From Acholeplasmataceae bacterium (GTDB lineage Bacteria > Bacillota_I > Bacilli_A > Acholeplasmatales > Acholeplasmataceae): 53,672 bases of DNA. The stretch is from assembly GCA_018400755.1 (NCBI GenBank), contig JAGYLU010000006.1:1-53672 (forward strand), in the 5' to 3' direction. The position numbers and the translations under genes were made by a program. A model generated the notes under the pieces. That model did not search any database. It worked only from the letters and a program-made list of their open reading frames with translations, and was not told where the DNA came from. Of this stretch, positions 42,024 through 51,328 are shown one piece after another (the stretch's first letter is position 1; every line of letters starts with the position of its first letter).

Positions 42024-43418
42024 CTATGGATTCCTAACTGCATAAACTGACAAACTCCCAGTCTCCGGGATAGAATCACCTTCAATATACTGGTTACCCC
42101 ACTCCGAAGACCATCCCACGAAGTCTCCTGCAATGAATTCGGGATTCAAAGGTGCACGAAACATACCATCTATAGCGATAAAGATATGGTAAGGGTAAGG
42201 GTCTGACTGCTTCAAGTAATACTCTATCACAACGCCGTTGGTCGCAAATCCAATATGAAATCCGCTGGAAAACAAATCGACAAGAAGAAGATTCCCTTCA
42301 TAGAAAGTTTCATATCCATTGATTCCGTTATCGACAAAGTCTTCCACATGATCTGTGATTTTGTATGTGGTGATGCCCTCACTACCCATTTGAAAATCCA
42401 TAAATCCTGAGAAATCAATCAGATTATGTCGCTTAAAGAACGCAATATCACGTTCGACCACGCCTATGGCGCTAAAGGCATCTTCATTGACATAGAGATC
42501 TTCGGTCGCGCGAATGACCAATTTGCCAATATCCATATCAGTTGATGGAAATGCATGATGACTCACACTTTTGACAGTCCTAGGAAGCACGATGTGGGTC
42601 AACCTGATTGGATTCTCATATGTGAACAGTTGATTTGTGAGAGGATACGAAGGTATATGAGAGAGATTGATATCGAACAAGACCTTGTCGATATCAGTTC
42701 CCCTTGTTGCTTCTGTGGTCCAAGAATCGTCACCAATCCAAATCGTTTGATTGGGATGAAAGGTGTTCATCACTGTGATGGCCGCCTGCTTCTCCGGATA
42801 ACATCCTCTGATGCCATAAAGCTCGGACAAGAATCCTTCCTGACACCTAGTGATTCGCGCCAGCATCTCATCATAACGCTCGACCCCAATTTGTTCCAAG
42901 TTGAATGATCTGACAGTACTAATCGCTTCATTCAAAATGCCGTCTCCAAGTGAGATCAAAACCCTTGTATTCCCAAAGACAGTCTCAGGCACATCGAATG
43001 TTCCGAGCCTTGGATCAATGATCTCATCGAAAACTGCTCTCACAGCAAGTGTGTCAAAGCGTAACGCTTTGACTTCCACAGTATTGTTATCAAAGAAAAA
43101 TCCTGTCTCATGTGAAGAAGGGGTGAATATGGACCTGTTGAATCCAGCTCTCTCAAGTTCGGTTCTGACATCATGCGCATCCAAAGTAGTCCTAAACAAA
43201 TCGTCTCTATAGGGTTGCAAGGCTTCTGTCATCCGCTGTGCCGCCATCACGTCCTGATTGAAACGGATATTGTCAATCACCTTGATCACAGACGGAATCA
43301 CAGCAACAGCGATAAACATCATAAGAGCAATGATGTAAAACAACGAATAAATGATCGGTCTTTTTCTATTGATTTCCTCGCCATGTGTGTTGATCGGTTT
43401 TTTCGAAAGTGGCATCAT
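42024..43418 (-). CDS. Membrane-anchored pilin-like/BspA-type surface protein without prepilin motif
   Basis: 464 residues. A single TM helix (about 25-45, IIYSLFYIIALMMFIAVAVI) is followed by a pilin-like stretch (VIDNIRFNQDVMAAQRMTEAL) and a long outside part. In the middle lies a BspA-type LRR_5-like segment (RLTHIVLPRTVKSVSHHAFP, YVNEDAFSAIGVVE). The order and several motifs match the prepilin-type protein at 44797, so the two are diverged paralogues, but this one lacks the GFTLVE cleavage site. The start at 43418 overlaps the XRE gene stop (ATGA). The function is probably surface exposure or adhesion (inference). Confidence 0.72.
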   Translation of the reverse strand: MMPLSKKPINTHGEEINRKRPIIYSLFYIIALMMFIAVAVIPSVIKVIDNIRFNQDVMAAQRMTEALQPYRDDLFRTTLDAHDVRTELERAGFNRSIFTPSSHETGFFFDNNTVEVKALRFDTLAVRAVFDEIIDPRLGTFDVPETVFGNTRVLISLGDGILNEAISTVRSFNLEQIGVERYDEMLARITRCQEGFLSELYGIRGCYPEKQAAITVMNTFHPNQTIWIGDDSWTTEATRGTDIDKVLFDINLSHIPSYPLTNQLFTYENPIRLTHIVLPRTVKSVSHHAFPSTDMDIGKLVIRATEDLYVNEDAFSAIGVVERDIAFFKRHNLIDFSGFMDFQMGSEGITTYKITDHVEDFVDNGINGYETFYEGNLLLVDLFSSGFHIGFATNGVVIEYYLKQSDPYPYHIFIAIDGMFRAPLNPEFIAGDFVGWSSEWGNQYIEGDSIPETGSLSVYAVRNP

Positions 43419-44353
43419 GTCAGTTTGCTCTCCTTTCCAGCATCTGAAACAATATAGAGTGCATAACCTTTGATATGATCTTGCCAAACCAGCATCATTG
43501 CATAAGAAGATATGGCGCATAACGCGCCTAAAATCAGTCCAATGACATAGACAGCATTGAACATCGTATCATCAATCACTAGAATCCTCACCAGTATGAC
43601 AGATACCACGCCGATGAAATCCGCCATCGCAGCGATAAACAAAACCGGATGCTTAAGTCCCTTGGGTGCGCCTTGGTAATCAATGCGTCTATCCATCACC
43701 GGACTCTTTTGGATGACTCTGAACCGATGATGGACAATGATACCCGCAATCAGTCCAGCAAGTGACATCATTAGTGCCCAGGTTGGTTCCCCGTCAAGCA
43801 AAGTTGAAAGGACAAGCATCCCATAAGCAGCAATCGTCAAAAGCCCCGATCCAAAGATCCATAAGAGAAAGCGTCTTTTCCAAGCATTGAACCTATCCTT
43901 TTCAAAGCGATGTCGAAAAACAAACGTCTGAAAAAGTGGTGCGTTGATTTTTTGAACTGTCGAATTCCATCTGCTGAACCCGTTCAGCAAGTACAAGATA
44001 ACTGCCGCGAGCGAAAGTGCAATTCCAACAACCACGTGGACGATGTTCCAAACATCACGCGTGAAAAGCGCTATGAGCGAGACAAGAATACCACTTGCAT
44101 GCAGTCCTAGAAATGAATAGTTGAATTCGAAACCGATGGGACGCAAATCAAGCGTTTTTGTTGGAACCTGAGCAGATGATATCGAATCTGTTGGCTCAAT
44201 CCCTGCTCCCGTAGTCCGGAAATCCGAGAGACTGACGTTGAAAAAATCAGCGATTCTTTGAAGTTCCGAAATCGATGGGAGTCGCCGACCTTTTTCCCAA
44301 TGTGAGATTGTGCTGTTTGAGACCGAAAGGATGTCTGCCAAGTCACGTTGCAT
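43415..44353 (-). CDS. XRE-family regulator with C-terminal membrane domain
   Basis: 312 residues from the first ATG. The HTH (DLADILSVSNSTISHWEKGR) is followed by a linker and about eight hydrophobic segments (about 80-300), with no recognised enzyme domain. From this ATG the HTH lacks its first helix and there is no SD. The same frame continues upstream for 19 codons (reading IDYNHIGDKIKELRVKRKL) to an ATC at 44410 that sits exactly eight bases after AAGGGG, so the true start may be that ATC. It is coupled to the pilin-like protein below (ATGA) and probably controls this surface-protein cluster. Confidence 0.8.
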   Translation of the reverse strand: MQRDLADILSVSNSTISHWEKGRRLPSISELQRIADFFNVSLSDFRTTGAGIEPTDSISSAQVPTKTLDLRPIGFEFNYSFLGLHASGILVSLIALFTRDVWNIVHVVVGIALSLAAVILYLLNGFSRWNSTVQKINAPLFQTFVFRHRFEKDRFNAWKRRFLLWIFGSGLLTIAAYGMLVLSTLLDGEPTWALMMSLAGLIAGIIVHHRFRVIQKSPVMDRRIDYQGAPKGLKHPVLFIAAMADFIGVVSVILVRILVIDDTMFNAVYVIGLILGALCAISSYAMMLVWQDHIKGYALYIVSDAGKESKLT

Positions 44354-44410
44354 CAGCTTTCGCTTGACTCTGAGTTCCTTGATTTTGTCTCCGATATGAT
44401 TATAGTCGAT

Positions 44411-44424
44411 AACAGTCGCCCCTT
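44411..44424 (-). promoter_or_regulatory. SD that points to a non-standard ATC start for the XRE gene
   Basis: On the minus strand AAGGGG (44424-44419) is followed by eight bases and then ATC (44410-44408), in frame with the XRE gene and with an in-frame TAA just above. No ATG, GTG or TTG exists between the stop and 44353. Confidence 0.45.
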
Positions 44425-44796
44425 ACCTTCATTTCATTCATTTTATCTAAGATTTCAATAAATATTCCAACTTGCCACCATTATACATAATGTCGAAAGA
44501 GTTTACCAGCCTTTGTTGATATTCCTGACATTCTTCGCAAACATGACTGAGAAGCTAAGCGTTGTCATGAATGGTTTGGCTGATATGTTCATTGTACAAC
44601 CGAACAGGACTATTTGAATGTTGTTACCGTTGACCGGCAATACAAACCGTATTTTGATATCACACACGATACATGCGTCACTATAATAACGATATGACGT
44701 GCCGCAGCAAAATTGATTTAGTGAAAGGAGGAAGAACAAACCCATCGGTTTGTAATCATCAATCGATTATCCGGATTCTTAAGAGGCACTGCAGGC
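44425..44796. other. Intergenic region between the two divergent surface-protein operons
   Basis: No convincing ORF. The minus strand has TATAAT at 44485-44480 (for the XRE gene); the plus strand has TATAAT at 44682-44687 without a good -35. GGAGG at 44728-44732 is followed by the perfect hairpin ACAAACC-CATC-GGTTTGT (44736-44753) and no ORF, which may be a leader element of the 44797 gene. Base composition is more AT-rich than in the metabolic regions. Confidence 0.5.
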
Positions 44797-46824
44797 ATGC
44801 AATCATCGAAAGGGGAATTGCTTAAACTTATGACAGATGTGCATTCACGAAATAAAAAAGGATTCACACTTGTAGAACTCATCGTTGTCATCGCGATTGT
44901 CGCGATCCTCGCAGCAGTATCAATTGTCGGATATCAAAGCTACATCAACAAAGCCCGAACATCAAATGACATCACGGATGCCAGAAACATGACTGGCGTC
45001 TTGCAAGCCTATATGACTTTGAATGGTCTCGAAGAGGTCGATCCGGCGGAAATCAGAGCGATTGTCAACCTCGAAAACGACTACAGTTTCATTCCTCGTG
45101 TCACGGGATATTCGTTTTGGTACAGTGAAGCAACAAAAACCATCGAAGTGAAATCATCTTTCGATGTCATGTTTGATGAGGGGAACTTCACGGAGCTGAC
45201 AGGTTGGACGGGTATTCAGACGTGTCTCTTGAGCGACAATGACAGAGACCTCGATGCACCACCAGCGGTTGGTCAAGCTCTTGAAGAAGTTGTAAACGGT
45301 CATTATCTATTGGATAGGGGCGGCTCCGATTTGGCAGATGCCATCATGATAATCCGCAACCTCCGCACAATCGATCAGTTCAACTCAGTGACAGCAGAAG
45401 GCACGGGCACACTCGCTAGTGCGCCTGAGGGGAGATATTCAGCCATCAGAAGCCATCTGGTAGCGGATTTCAATCCTGATGATACATTGTTCATCAATGA
45501 TTTCTTTGGTTTGTCAACATCAGATGATGAAGTGGCAAAAGTCGTTTTTGCGGATGGCATCGAAGCCATCCCTGGTTCAGCACTCTCAGGGGTCACTCAA
45601 CTACCGTCATCGGTGCGTATTCCAGTTTCTGTCACTGTCATTGAAACAGGTGCATTCACATCGCTCGTGAGTCAGACAAGAATGTCATTTGACTCAGCAG
45701 AGAGAATCCGGGTTGAATCCGATGCTTTCCATCCGGCAGACACTTTGAACTCAGTTCTTAGAGCCAAAGAAGGATCAACCAATCTCTATGAGATCAAAAT
45801 GAACACAGCAACAGTCGCCACAACAACATCGGTCTATAATCAAGACGGCGAGAACGACAGTTTCTTGGGTTATTACCAAACAACAACAACATATGGTCAA
45901 ATCGAAGAGGCATCTCATATTCACTTCCTGAATGGCCATGCCAATGGAACATCTGGTTCTTATGCTCTTTCAGAATGGAACACATATGTAGCTAATGGCG
46001 ATAGTTGGTATGATCCTTCAGGAACCGCACCTGGTAATGGAGACGATTTCAGTTATCGGGTTCATGGTTATTTTCTAAAAGATGACAACTACTATTACAT
46101 TTATAAGAGTTCATCAACAGTATTTGGAAACTTGACTGAAGGTGGAACAACATATGGTCAAGATACTTTTATTCCAGCGGATTATGACATCAAGATTGAG
46201 AGAGAAAATATCGAAGAAGAATTAATTGATGGCCTCAAAGCGCTGACATTGACAGTCCAATCCACAGAAATCAGACACGATTTCTATGGATTAGAATACG
46301 ATGATGGTGATGATGGCTATTTAGGTTATTCAATTCTAGAATTCGATCAATACTATTCTAATCTTGAAAACTTCATATACTTTGCTTACTCTGGTTACTC
46401 CGCATCAGACCATATGGAATTCCGAAACAAGCATTACCCCAATCAGACTGCCGATGCTTTGATTCCTGATGATCATTTTGAAGAAGGTTCGCTCCTTATC
46501 GCACCAACCCTTCGGTACTTCGACACAACTGGAACCCAAATTGATAGCGGTACCTTGTATACAACGCTATCCAATCTTGTTTCGGATAATCATTTTCGAC
46601 TGACAGCAACAGACACAACGTTGGTTATTGATGCCAATGTTTACATCAAAGACACGGATACTTCAGTCGATGTGAATCTCCATGCACTTCATGTGACATA
46701 CAGGGAAGATAACGGCAGATATATCGCCGAGGTCAAAGCTTATGATTCCCGAGGCAATCTGGTTGCCAAAGGCATCATCATTACGGTGAAGAAAATTACT
46801 GTTGTCCATCATCCATCATCTTAA
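44797..46824 (+). CDS. Prepilin-type surface protein with BspA-like segment
   Basis: 675 residues. The leader ends in KK-GFTLVELIVVIAIVAILAA, a perfect type IV prepilin cleavage/methylation site (cut after Gly, Phe+1, Glu+5), followed by the pilin alpha-helix YQSYINKARTSNDITDARNM. Residues about 225-330 hold LRR_5/BspA-like strands (KVVFADGIEAIPGSALSGV, SVTVIETGAFTS). The remaining C-terminal half is beta-rich and unrecognised. An alternative start at 44830 gives a shorter leader. It needs a prepilin peptidase, which is not in the window. Its paralogue is the protein at 42024. It is co-directional with the GLUG lipoprotein 16 bases on. Confidence 0.8.
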   Translation: MQSSKGELLKLMTDVHSRNKKGFTLVELIVVIAIVAILAAVSIVGYQSYINKARTSNDITDARNMTGVLQAYMTLNGLEEVDPAEIRAIVNLENDYSFIPRVTGYSFWYSEATKTIEVKSSFDVMFDEGNFTELTGWTGIQTCLLSDNDRDLDAPPAVGQALEEVVNGHYLLDRGGSDLADAIMIIRNLRTIDQFNSVTAEGTGTLASAPEGRYSAIRSHLVADFNPDDTLFINDFFGLSTSDDEVAKVVFADGIEAIPGSALSGVTQLPSSVRIPVSVTVIETGAFTSLVSQTRMSFDSAERIRVESDAFHPADTLNSVLRAKEGSTNLYEIKMNTATVATTTSVYNQDGENDSFLGYYQTTTTYGQIEEASHIHFLNGHANGTSGSYALSEWNTYVANGDSWYDPSGTAPGNGDDFSYRVHGYFLKDDNYYYIYKSSSTVFGNLTEGGTTYGQDTFIPADYDIKIERENIEEELIDGLKALTLTVQSTEIRHDFYGLEYDDGDDGYLGYSILEFDQYYSNLENFIYFAYSGYSASDHMEFRNKHYPNQTADALIPDDHFEEGSLLIAPTLRYFDTTGTQIDSGTLYTTLSNLVSDNHFRLTATDTTLVIDANVYIKDTDTSVDVNLHALHVTYREDNGRYIAEVKAYDSRGNLVAKGIIITVKKITVVHHPSS

Positions 46825-46840
46825 AACATAGGAGGAAATA

Positions 46841-48115
46841 ATGAAAAAAATTATATTGGCAGCGACACTCTTGCTCACCATATTGCTGGTTGGATGCATA
46901 GAGATCGAAGATATCATTTCGGTTGAGTTTTCAGCCTTTCCAAAGACAACATATGTCATCGAAGAAGAATTACAGTACTTTACAGTCAAGGTGACCACAG
47001 CGGATGGAACAGAAGAACTAAACTCCTATAGCGAACGCTTGACTATCACCGGTTTTGATACAACAACAATCGGTACAAGAACCATGACGATTGTTGTTGA
47101 CGGTGTCGAGGATGCATCCATCAACTTCGTTTATACAGTCGTCTCATCACTGACTGACTTGTTATTTGCTGGGGGACAAGGAACAGAAGCATCTCCATAT
47201 GAGATTGAGACACCCCAACATCTATCGAACATCAGATTCGATTTGGATGCACACTATAAGTTGGTCGCTGATATTGATTTGTCCGGAATCACCTGGGACC
47301 CGATTGGAACTGTACAAACTGTTTCTTGCGGACAGTACTGTTCATATATTGTGGATGAAGGAAGTGTCTATTTCACTGGTGAACTGGACGGCGCGAAATC
47401 AGAATCCGAAAACTACAAGATCAGCCATCTGTCAACCGAGTATACAGAAAATTTCGCACTTTTCTATGGTGTGATGGACGCTACAATCGAGAACATTGAT
47501 TTCTATGAAGTCGCCATCCATGGTTTCCGAGTTGGTTCATTGGCGGTGTATCTATTTGGAAACACGTTAGTTGAGAATATCAACATATCTGGTGAAATCT
47601 CATCGAACTTCTCAGCAGGAGGATTGATTTTTGCAATTCCTGGATTAGATGAGGAAAATGTTGTGACCGAAATCAAGAATGTTGTCAATACAGCAACCAT
47701 CACCGGATTGAGAACCAGTAGTGATTATGTCATGCTTGGAGGACTGGTCGCTCAAAGTTACCATATGGGTGTTGAATTGACCATTAAGAATCATCTGAAG
47801 ATCACCGATTCATTTAACTATGGCAATATCACGCATGTGTATACAACAACAGTGGATTCATATATTGGTCAACTGATTGGTCAAGCCACAGAAGGAAGTG
47901 ATCCTAGTGGTATCACAACAATCCACAATAGCGGAGGAACTGGTACAATTATTGGCAATGACACAAGTAAATCCAAGTTCTACGGTTATCACTACACTTC
48001 TGAAGGTGTTTTGAGTGAAATGGTTTCTCGACATAACAGTGGTGGAAAACTTGTTGGGAATAATCTCATGGCGCCATTAACAAATCTCACTTTTACTGGA
48101 ACAAGTGAAAACTAA
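46841..48115 (+). CDS. Lipoprotein with Ig-like and GLUG beta-helix repeats (adhesin-like)
   Basis: 424 residues. The lipobox is LLVGC (Cys 19). Residues 25-105 form a Big_3/DUF5011-like domain (FSAFPKTTYVIEEELQYFTV, TGFDTTTIGTRTMTIVVDG). Then comes the typical opening of GLUG proteins, GGQGTEASPYEIETPQHLSN, YKLVADIDLSG and FTGELDGA, followed by right-handed beta-helix repeats (ENIDFYEVAIHG, VVNTATITGL, SFNYGNITHVY). Such proteins are surface adhesins or bind IgA-like targets. AGGAGG lies before the ATG. Confidence 0.85.
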   Translation: MKKIILAATLLLTILLVGCIEIEDIISVEFSAFPKTTYVIEEELQYFTVKVTTADGTEELNSYSERLTITGFDTTTIGTRTMTIVVDGVEDASINFVYTVVSSLTDLLFAGGQGTEASPYEIETPQHLSNIRFDLDAHYKLVADIDLSGITWDPIGTVQTVSCGQYCSYIVDEGSVYFTGELDGAKSESENYKISHLSTEYTENFALFYGVMDATIENIDFYEVAIHGFRVGSLAVYLFGNTLVENINISGEISSNFSAGGLIFAIPGLDEENVVTEIKNVVNTATITGLRTSSDYVMLGGLVAQSYHMGVELTIKNHLKITDSFNYGNITHVYTTTVDSYIGQLIGQATEGSDPSGITTIHNSGGTGTIIGNDTSKSKFYGYHYTSEGVLSEMVSRHNSGGKLVGNNLMAPLTNLTFTGTSEN

Positions 48116-48173
48116 CCCAATAAACAAACAGTAATTGAGTTTCTTGATTTGAGTAATCCATATCCAGAATAAA

Positions 48174-48214
48174 AACGAGATTTGGCTCTGAAAAGCCAAT
48201 ATCTCGTTTTTTTT
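48174..48214 (+). terminator. Bidirectional terminator between convergent operons
   Basis: A 14-bp stem with one bulge (AACGAGATTTGGCT with AGCCAATATCTCGTT) has T-runs on both strands, so it can end both the GLUG gene and the SWIM gene transcripts. Confidence 0.85.
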
Positions 48215-48258
48215 CGTTTTCTGATCACAATCTTGTCATAAGCAAACTCCACGCGTTT

Positions 48259-49881
48259 TCAAAACATCAATTCAAATCGGTCCTTAAGCCTTTTTTTCAG
48301 TCGCGGATTCCTGATGTTCTCAATCACCTTGAGTGCATGGTCTTCAAAGACTTCCTGATAGGCTTCGACCATCTCAAACAAATCATCCTCATCCTCTTCG
48401 GTCTTGATCATTTGGGCTTTGTCAAGAATGGCCTCATGGAAACAAGCATCAATCCTACTTGAATAAGCTTCTGGAAAGTATCCATGCAAATATGTGATTT
48501 CTTGAGGATGTTTCTCGATGAACGTCATCACATCCTCATATCTCTCTTCAATGAAACAGATGCTGACAAATGCCGGGAGTGTTTCATTTGATGACTTCAA
48601 TCTGTCCAAAATGTCTTCACGCTCCACATCCTGTTCATAACCCTCAAACAAAGATATGTAGGGGTCATACGCCCAGTCTTCACCCAGAAGAAGTCTTTTT
48701 CTCAGGATTCTTTTGATCTCAGCATGGTTCTCAAGCTGTATCTCTGCCGCCAAGAGACTCAATTCAAAGTTTTCCGGATCCCAACTTGAACGTGAGGGTT
48801 CTTGCATCCCTTCCTTGGCCAGATTGGCCGCTGTCTCATAATCTTCATCCATCATGGCTTTCTGGATGGCGAAGAAACGAATCATCGGATTGTCCATATG
48901 TCCTTCAATAAACGTCTCAACCGCCTCATATGACTCAAATCGCTGCAAGAAAGTCAATCTTGCCATCTCCAAGTCATCACTTTCGGATTCAGTTTTCGCA
49001 TACGTCTCATATTGCCTGAGCTTATCAAGAAAGACGTCCTTGGTCTCATCAACAGCAAGTCCGGCGAGCATTGTCAAAACCCTAGGTCCAGTCTTCTCCA
49101 AAAGCAGACTGTCAAACTGTTCAATCAGACTGATCAGTTCATCAAAAGCATTCCTCTTCAGAGTCGGATCCAATGCCACGACCTCTGGCATCATCTCTTC
49201 AAGCACCACAAAGATCTCCTGATAGAGATCACCAGATAGTGTCATCCCCGGACCCATCACCTCGAAATCAAGCAGTTCCTCAAAAAGCATCACCAGAAGT
49301 GAGAATGCGAAGTCGACTTCTTTCATCCGTTGCACTTCTTCAAGTGTTTCATAGACACCATACAATATTAGATGGCTGAAATCGTCTGGTCCATCCTCAC
49401 TTAACTTATCCAAATAAAGTTCAAGACTCGCATTGACCTCATCCTTGAATGCTTCAAGCCGTTCTTCTTTGCTTCCGGCCTTCTGTCTGAGGGTTTGCGC
49501 GAACCCAGGATCACTTCTTGTCAATGATGTGATGATTTCAATGAGCCGTTCTTTGCTGTGCTTCATAAGCATCGTTTTTAGTTCGGCTTGTTCGATATCA
49601 TCCTCATCATAGGAAAATGAGCGCATTCTGATCACATAAAGCAATGCGCCGACATGCTGACAAACGGATTCTTTGTGATGATGACACTCACATGTATGTG
49701 AGAGAATCTTATCCTTTTTGCCAAGCGTGACCTCGGGATGATAGTCAAAGAACCCGGAAACAGTCATCCGGTAGGTGTTATCTTCTTTATGGAAATCGCG
49801 ATACTCTCTGTCGGTAGCAATACTGTGAGCCCGTTCTTTGATGAAGGGGTTCATGTTTTGGTCAAATGAATGCAGGGTCAT
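48259..49881 (-). CDS. SWIM zinc-finger protein
   Basis: 540 residues. The SWIM motif CxCx(n)CxH is present as CECHHHKESVCQHVGALLY near residue 65. The rest is a long alpha-helical, acidic region with TPR/HEAT-like character (LLAAEIQLENHAEIKRILRK). GGAG before 49881 sets the start. SWIM proteins often accompany SNF2-type helicases, but none is encoded here. The function is unknown; DNA or protein binding is likely. Confidence 0.82.
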   Translation of the reverse strand: MTLHSFDQNMNPFIKERAHSIATDREYRDFHKEDNTYRMTVSGFFDYHPEVTLGKKDKILSHTCECHHHKESVCQHVGALLYVIRMRSFSYDEDDIEQAELKTMLMKHSKERLIEIITSLTRSDPGFAQTLRQKAGSKEERLEAFKDEVNASLELYLDKLSEDGPDDFSHLILYGVYETLEEVQRMKEVDFAFSLLVMLFEELLDFEVMGPGMTLSGDLYQEIFVVLEEMMPEVVALDPTLKRNAFDELISLIEQFDSLLLEKTGPRVLTMLAGLAVDETKDVFLDKLRQYETYAKTESESDDLEMARLTFLQRFESYEAVETFIEGHMDNPMIRFFAIQKAMMDEDYETAANLAKEGMQEPSRSSWDPENFELSLLAAEIQLENHAEIKRILRKRLLLGEDWAYDPYISLFEGYEQDVEREDILDRLKSSNETLPAFVSICFIEERYEDVMTFIEKHPQEITYLHGYFPEAYSSRIDACFHEAILDKAQMIKTEEDEDDLFEMVEAYQEVFEDHALKVIENIRNPRLKKRLKDRFELMF

Positions 49882-49892
49882 GATGGCTCCTT

Positions 49893-50507
49893 TCAATGAC
49901 AATCATCTAGTAACAGATCTTTGATGACAGGCTCAAGCTGATCAGCAATCACCTTGTGTCCAAGTTCGGTCGGATGGACCCCGTCAAAGGTGAGTGCTTC
50001 CATTGGGGTTGTTCTCATGGCCTCAAAGAAAACAGAATCTAGTGGTACAAATGGGATCTGGTAACGTGTGGATAGATCACTCAGAATCCTGATTTCCTCA
50101 TCAAGGTCTGGCCGCATGCCCGGAAGATAAGCTCCCATCGGTAGGATGAAGGGACTGACAAGGATCACATGGGCCTTTTGAAGTGATGCTTTCAAGGCAT
50201 CAAGGATGGTGGTCATATGGCACTTGAATTCATTCGTGTTGGTCTCGATCTGCCACTCATGCTTATGCCAGACATCGTTGATCCCAATCAGGATCGAGAT
50301 GATGTCCGGGCTTTCATGGACAACCTCATGAAGCCTTGAAACAAGGTCGTGGGTTCGGTTGCCACTGATGCCGAGGTTGATGACTTTGTGTCCTTCCAAG
50401 CGGTGAGAGAGCATGTTCACGTAACCACTGCCAAGTGACAACAAATCATTTCTGTCACGATTGGCGTCAGTAATGGAATCTCCAAAAAACAGGATGGTCT
50501 TTGTCAT
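49893..50507 (-). CDS. SGNH/GDSL-family hydrolase (esterase/acetylhydrolase-like)
   Basis: 204 residues and cytosolic. All four blocks are present: FFGDSITD (Ser nucleophile), LGISGNRTHD (Gly), LIGINDVWHK (Asn) and FDGVHPTELGH (Asp and His). It probably removes acyl or acetyl groups from sugars or lipids. The start at 50507 follows the ThpR stop by 4 bases with AGGT upstream. Confidence 0.9.
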   Translation of the reverse strand: MTKTILFFGDSITDANRDRNDLLSLGSGYVNMLSHRLEGHKVINLGISGNRTHDLVSRLHEVVHESPDIISILIGINDVWHKHEWQIETNTNEFKCHMTTILDALKASLQKAHVILVSPFILPMGAYLPGMRPDLDEEIRILSDLSTRYQIPFVPLDSVFFEAMRTTPMEALTFDGVHPTELGHKVIADQLEPVIKDLLLDDCH

Positions 50508-50511
50508 TAGT

Positions 50512-51057
50512 CTACCTGCAATCCTTAAGGTTAATGGAGGCGATGGTCTCGTATATGGGCTTATTGCCATTAAGCGATGACTTGATCAGTTCGAAGCTTT
50601 GAACATAGAATCTGAGTGATGGGGCATCTTCTCGCAAGCGGGAAAGGGTATCTTTGGTCTTGAAAACAATCTTTCGTCCGATTGTGACGTGAGGATGGTA
50701 GGTTCTTTGATCGGTTTTGAAGCCAATGCTAGATAAGGCTTCCTGAAGTTTTGCCTCTAGTGCCATGAGATCTGGAACCGCCTCAACACCGAGATATATG
50801 GTTGAGCCTTGCCGCATGCTAAGAAAGAATCCGACATCCCTAATCCAAAGGTCGAACGCACATGCCTCAACTTGGATGGCATCTTTCAGGGATTCGATCT
50901 TTGAATCGTCGATGTCTCCCAAAAAGATCAGGGTCAGATGGACATTCTCAGGAGCGATTGCTCTTCCTGATATCGATTCAGAGGTCAATTGCGTCAAAAA
51001 GGGGGCGATCTTATCTCTTATCTCATCTTTGAATGTGATTCCTAAAAATAGTCTCAT
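50512..51057 (-). CDS. thpR: RNA 2',3'-cyclic phosphodiesterase (2H family)
   Basis: 181 residues with the two HxTx motifs: VHLTLIFLGDID and YHPHVTIGRK. MRLFLGITF is the typical start, and SD AGGAGAG six bases upstream sets 51057. Members hydrolyse RNA 2',3'-cyclic ends and in vitro ligate 2'-5' bonds. Confidence 0.92.
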   Translation of the reverse strand: MRLFLGITFKDEIRDKIAPFLTQLTSESISGRAIAPENVHLTLIFLGDIDDSKIESLKDAIQVEACAFDLWIRDVGFFLSMRQGSTIYLGVEAVPDLMALEAKLQEALSSIGFKTDQRTYHPHVTIGRKIVFKTKDTLSRLREDAPSLRFYVQSFELIKSSLNGNKPIYETIASINLKDCR

Positions 51058-51082
51058 AGCCATCTCTCCTATCCATAGTTTC

Positions 51083-51088
51083 ATTATA
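51083..51088 (-). promoter_or_regulatory. Extended -10 promoter of the thpR operon
   Basis: On the minus strand TGT-TATAAT lies 25 bases before thpR, with a poor -35. The rest of 51089-51267 holds no gene that I can support. Confidence 0.5.
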
Positions 51089-51267
51089 ACAAATCCATCA
51101 TCATCTGAATAGAGGTTAAAAGAGGACAAAGTCAATATTGAAGTTACCACATCAACGGTCATCAAAATGTGACAGAACAGAGATGGAAGAACTCGAGAAT
51201 AGGGGTTGAAATGATGACATTTCGGATCATGATTCCAATCATCCTTCATTGATTTTGATTCAATAAC

Positions 51268-51296
51268 AAAAAATAGCCCCATGATCAGGGACTATT
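51268..51296 (-). terminator. Terminator after the DEAD-box helicase gene
   Basis: On the minus strand AATAGTCCC pairs with GGGGCTATT (one mismatch), followed by TTTT, 32 bases after the stop. Confidence 0.75.
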
Positions 51297-51328
51297 CCAT
51301 TCAGCCACATCCAACTATTGATTGATAA

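Noticed and set aside
44503-44745. 80-residue minus-strand ORF in the intergenic region
   Set aside because: No SD, composition unlike a protein of this genome, no recognised motif, and it overlaps the promoter zone of the prepilin gene.
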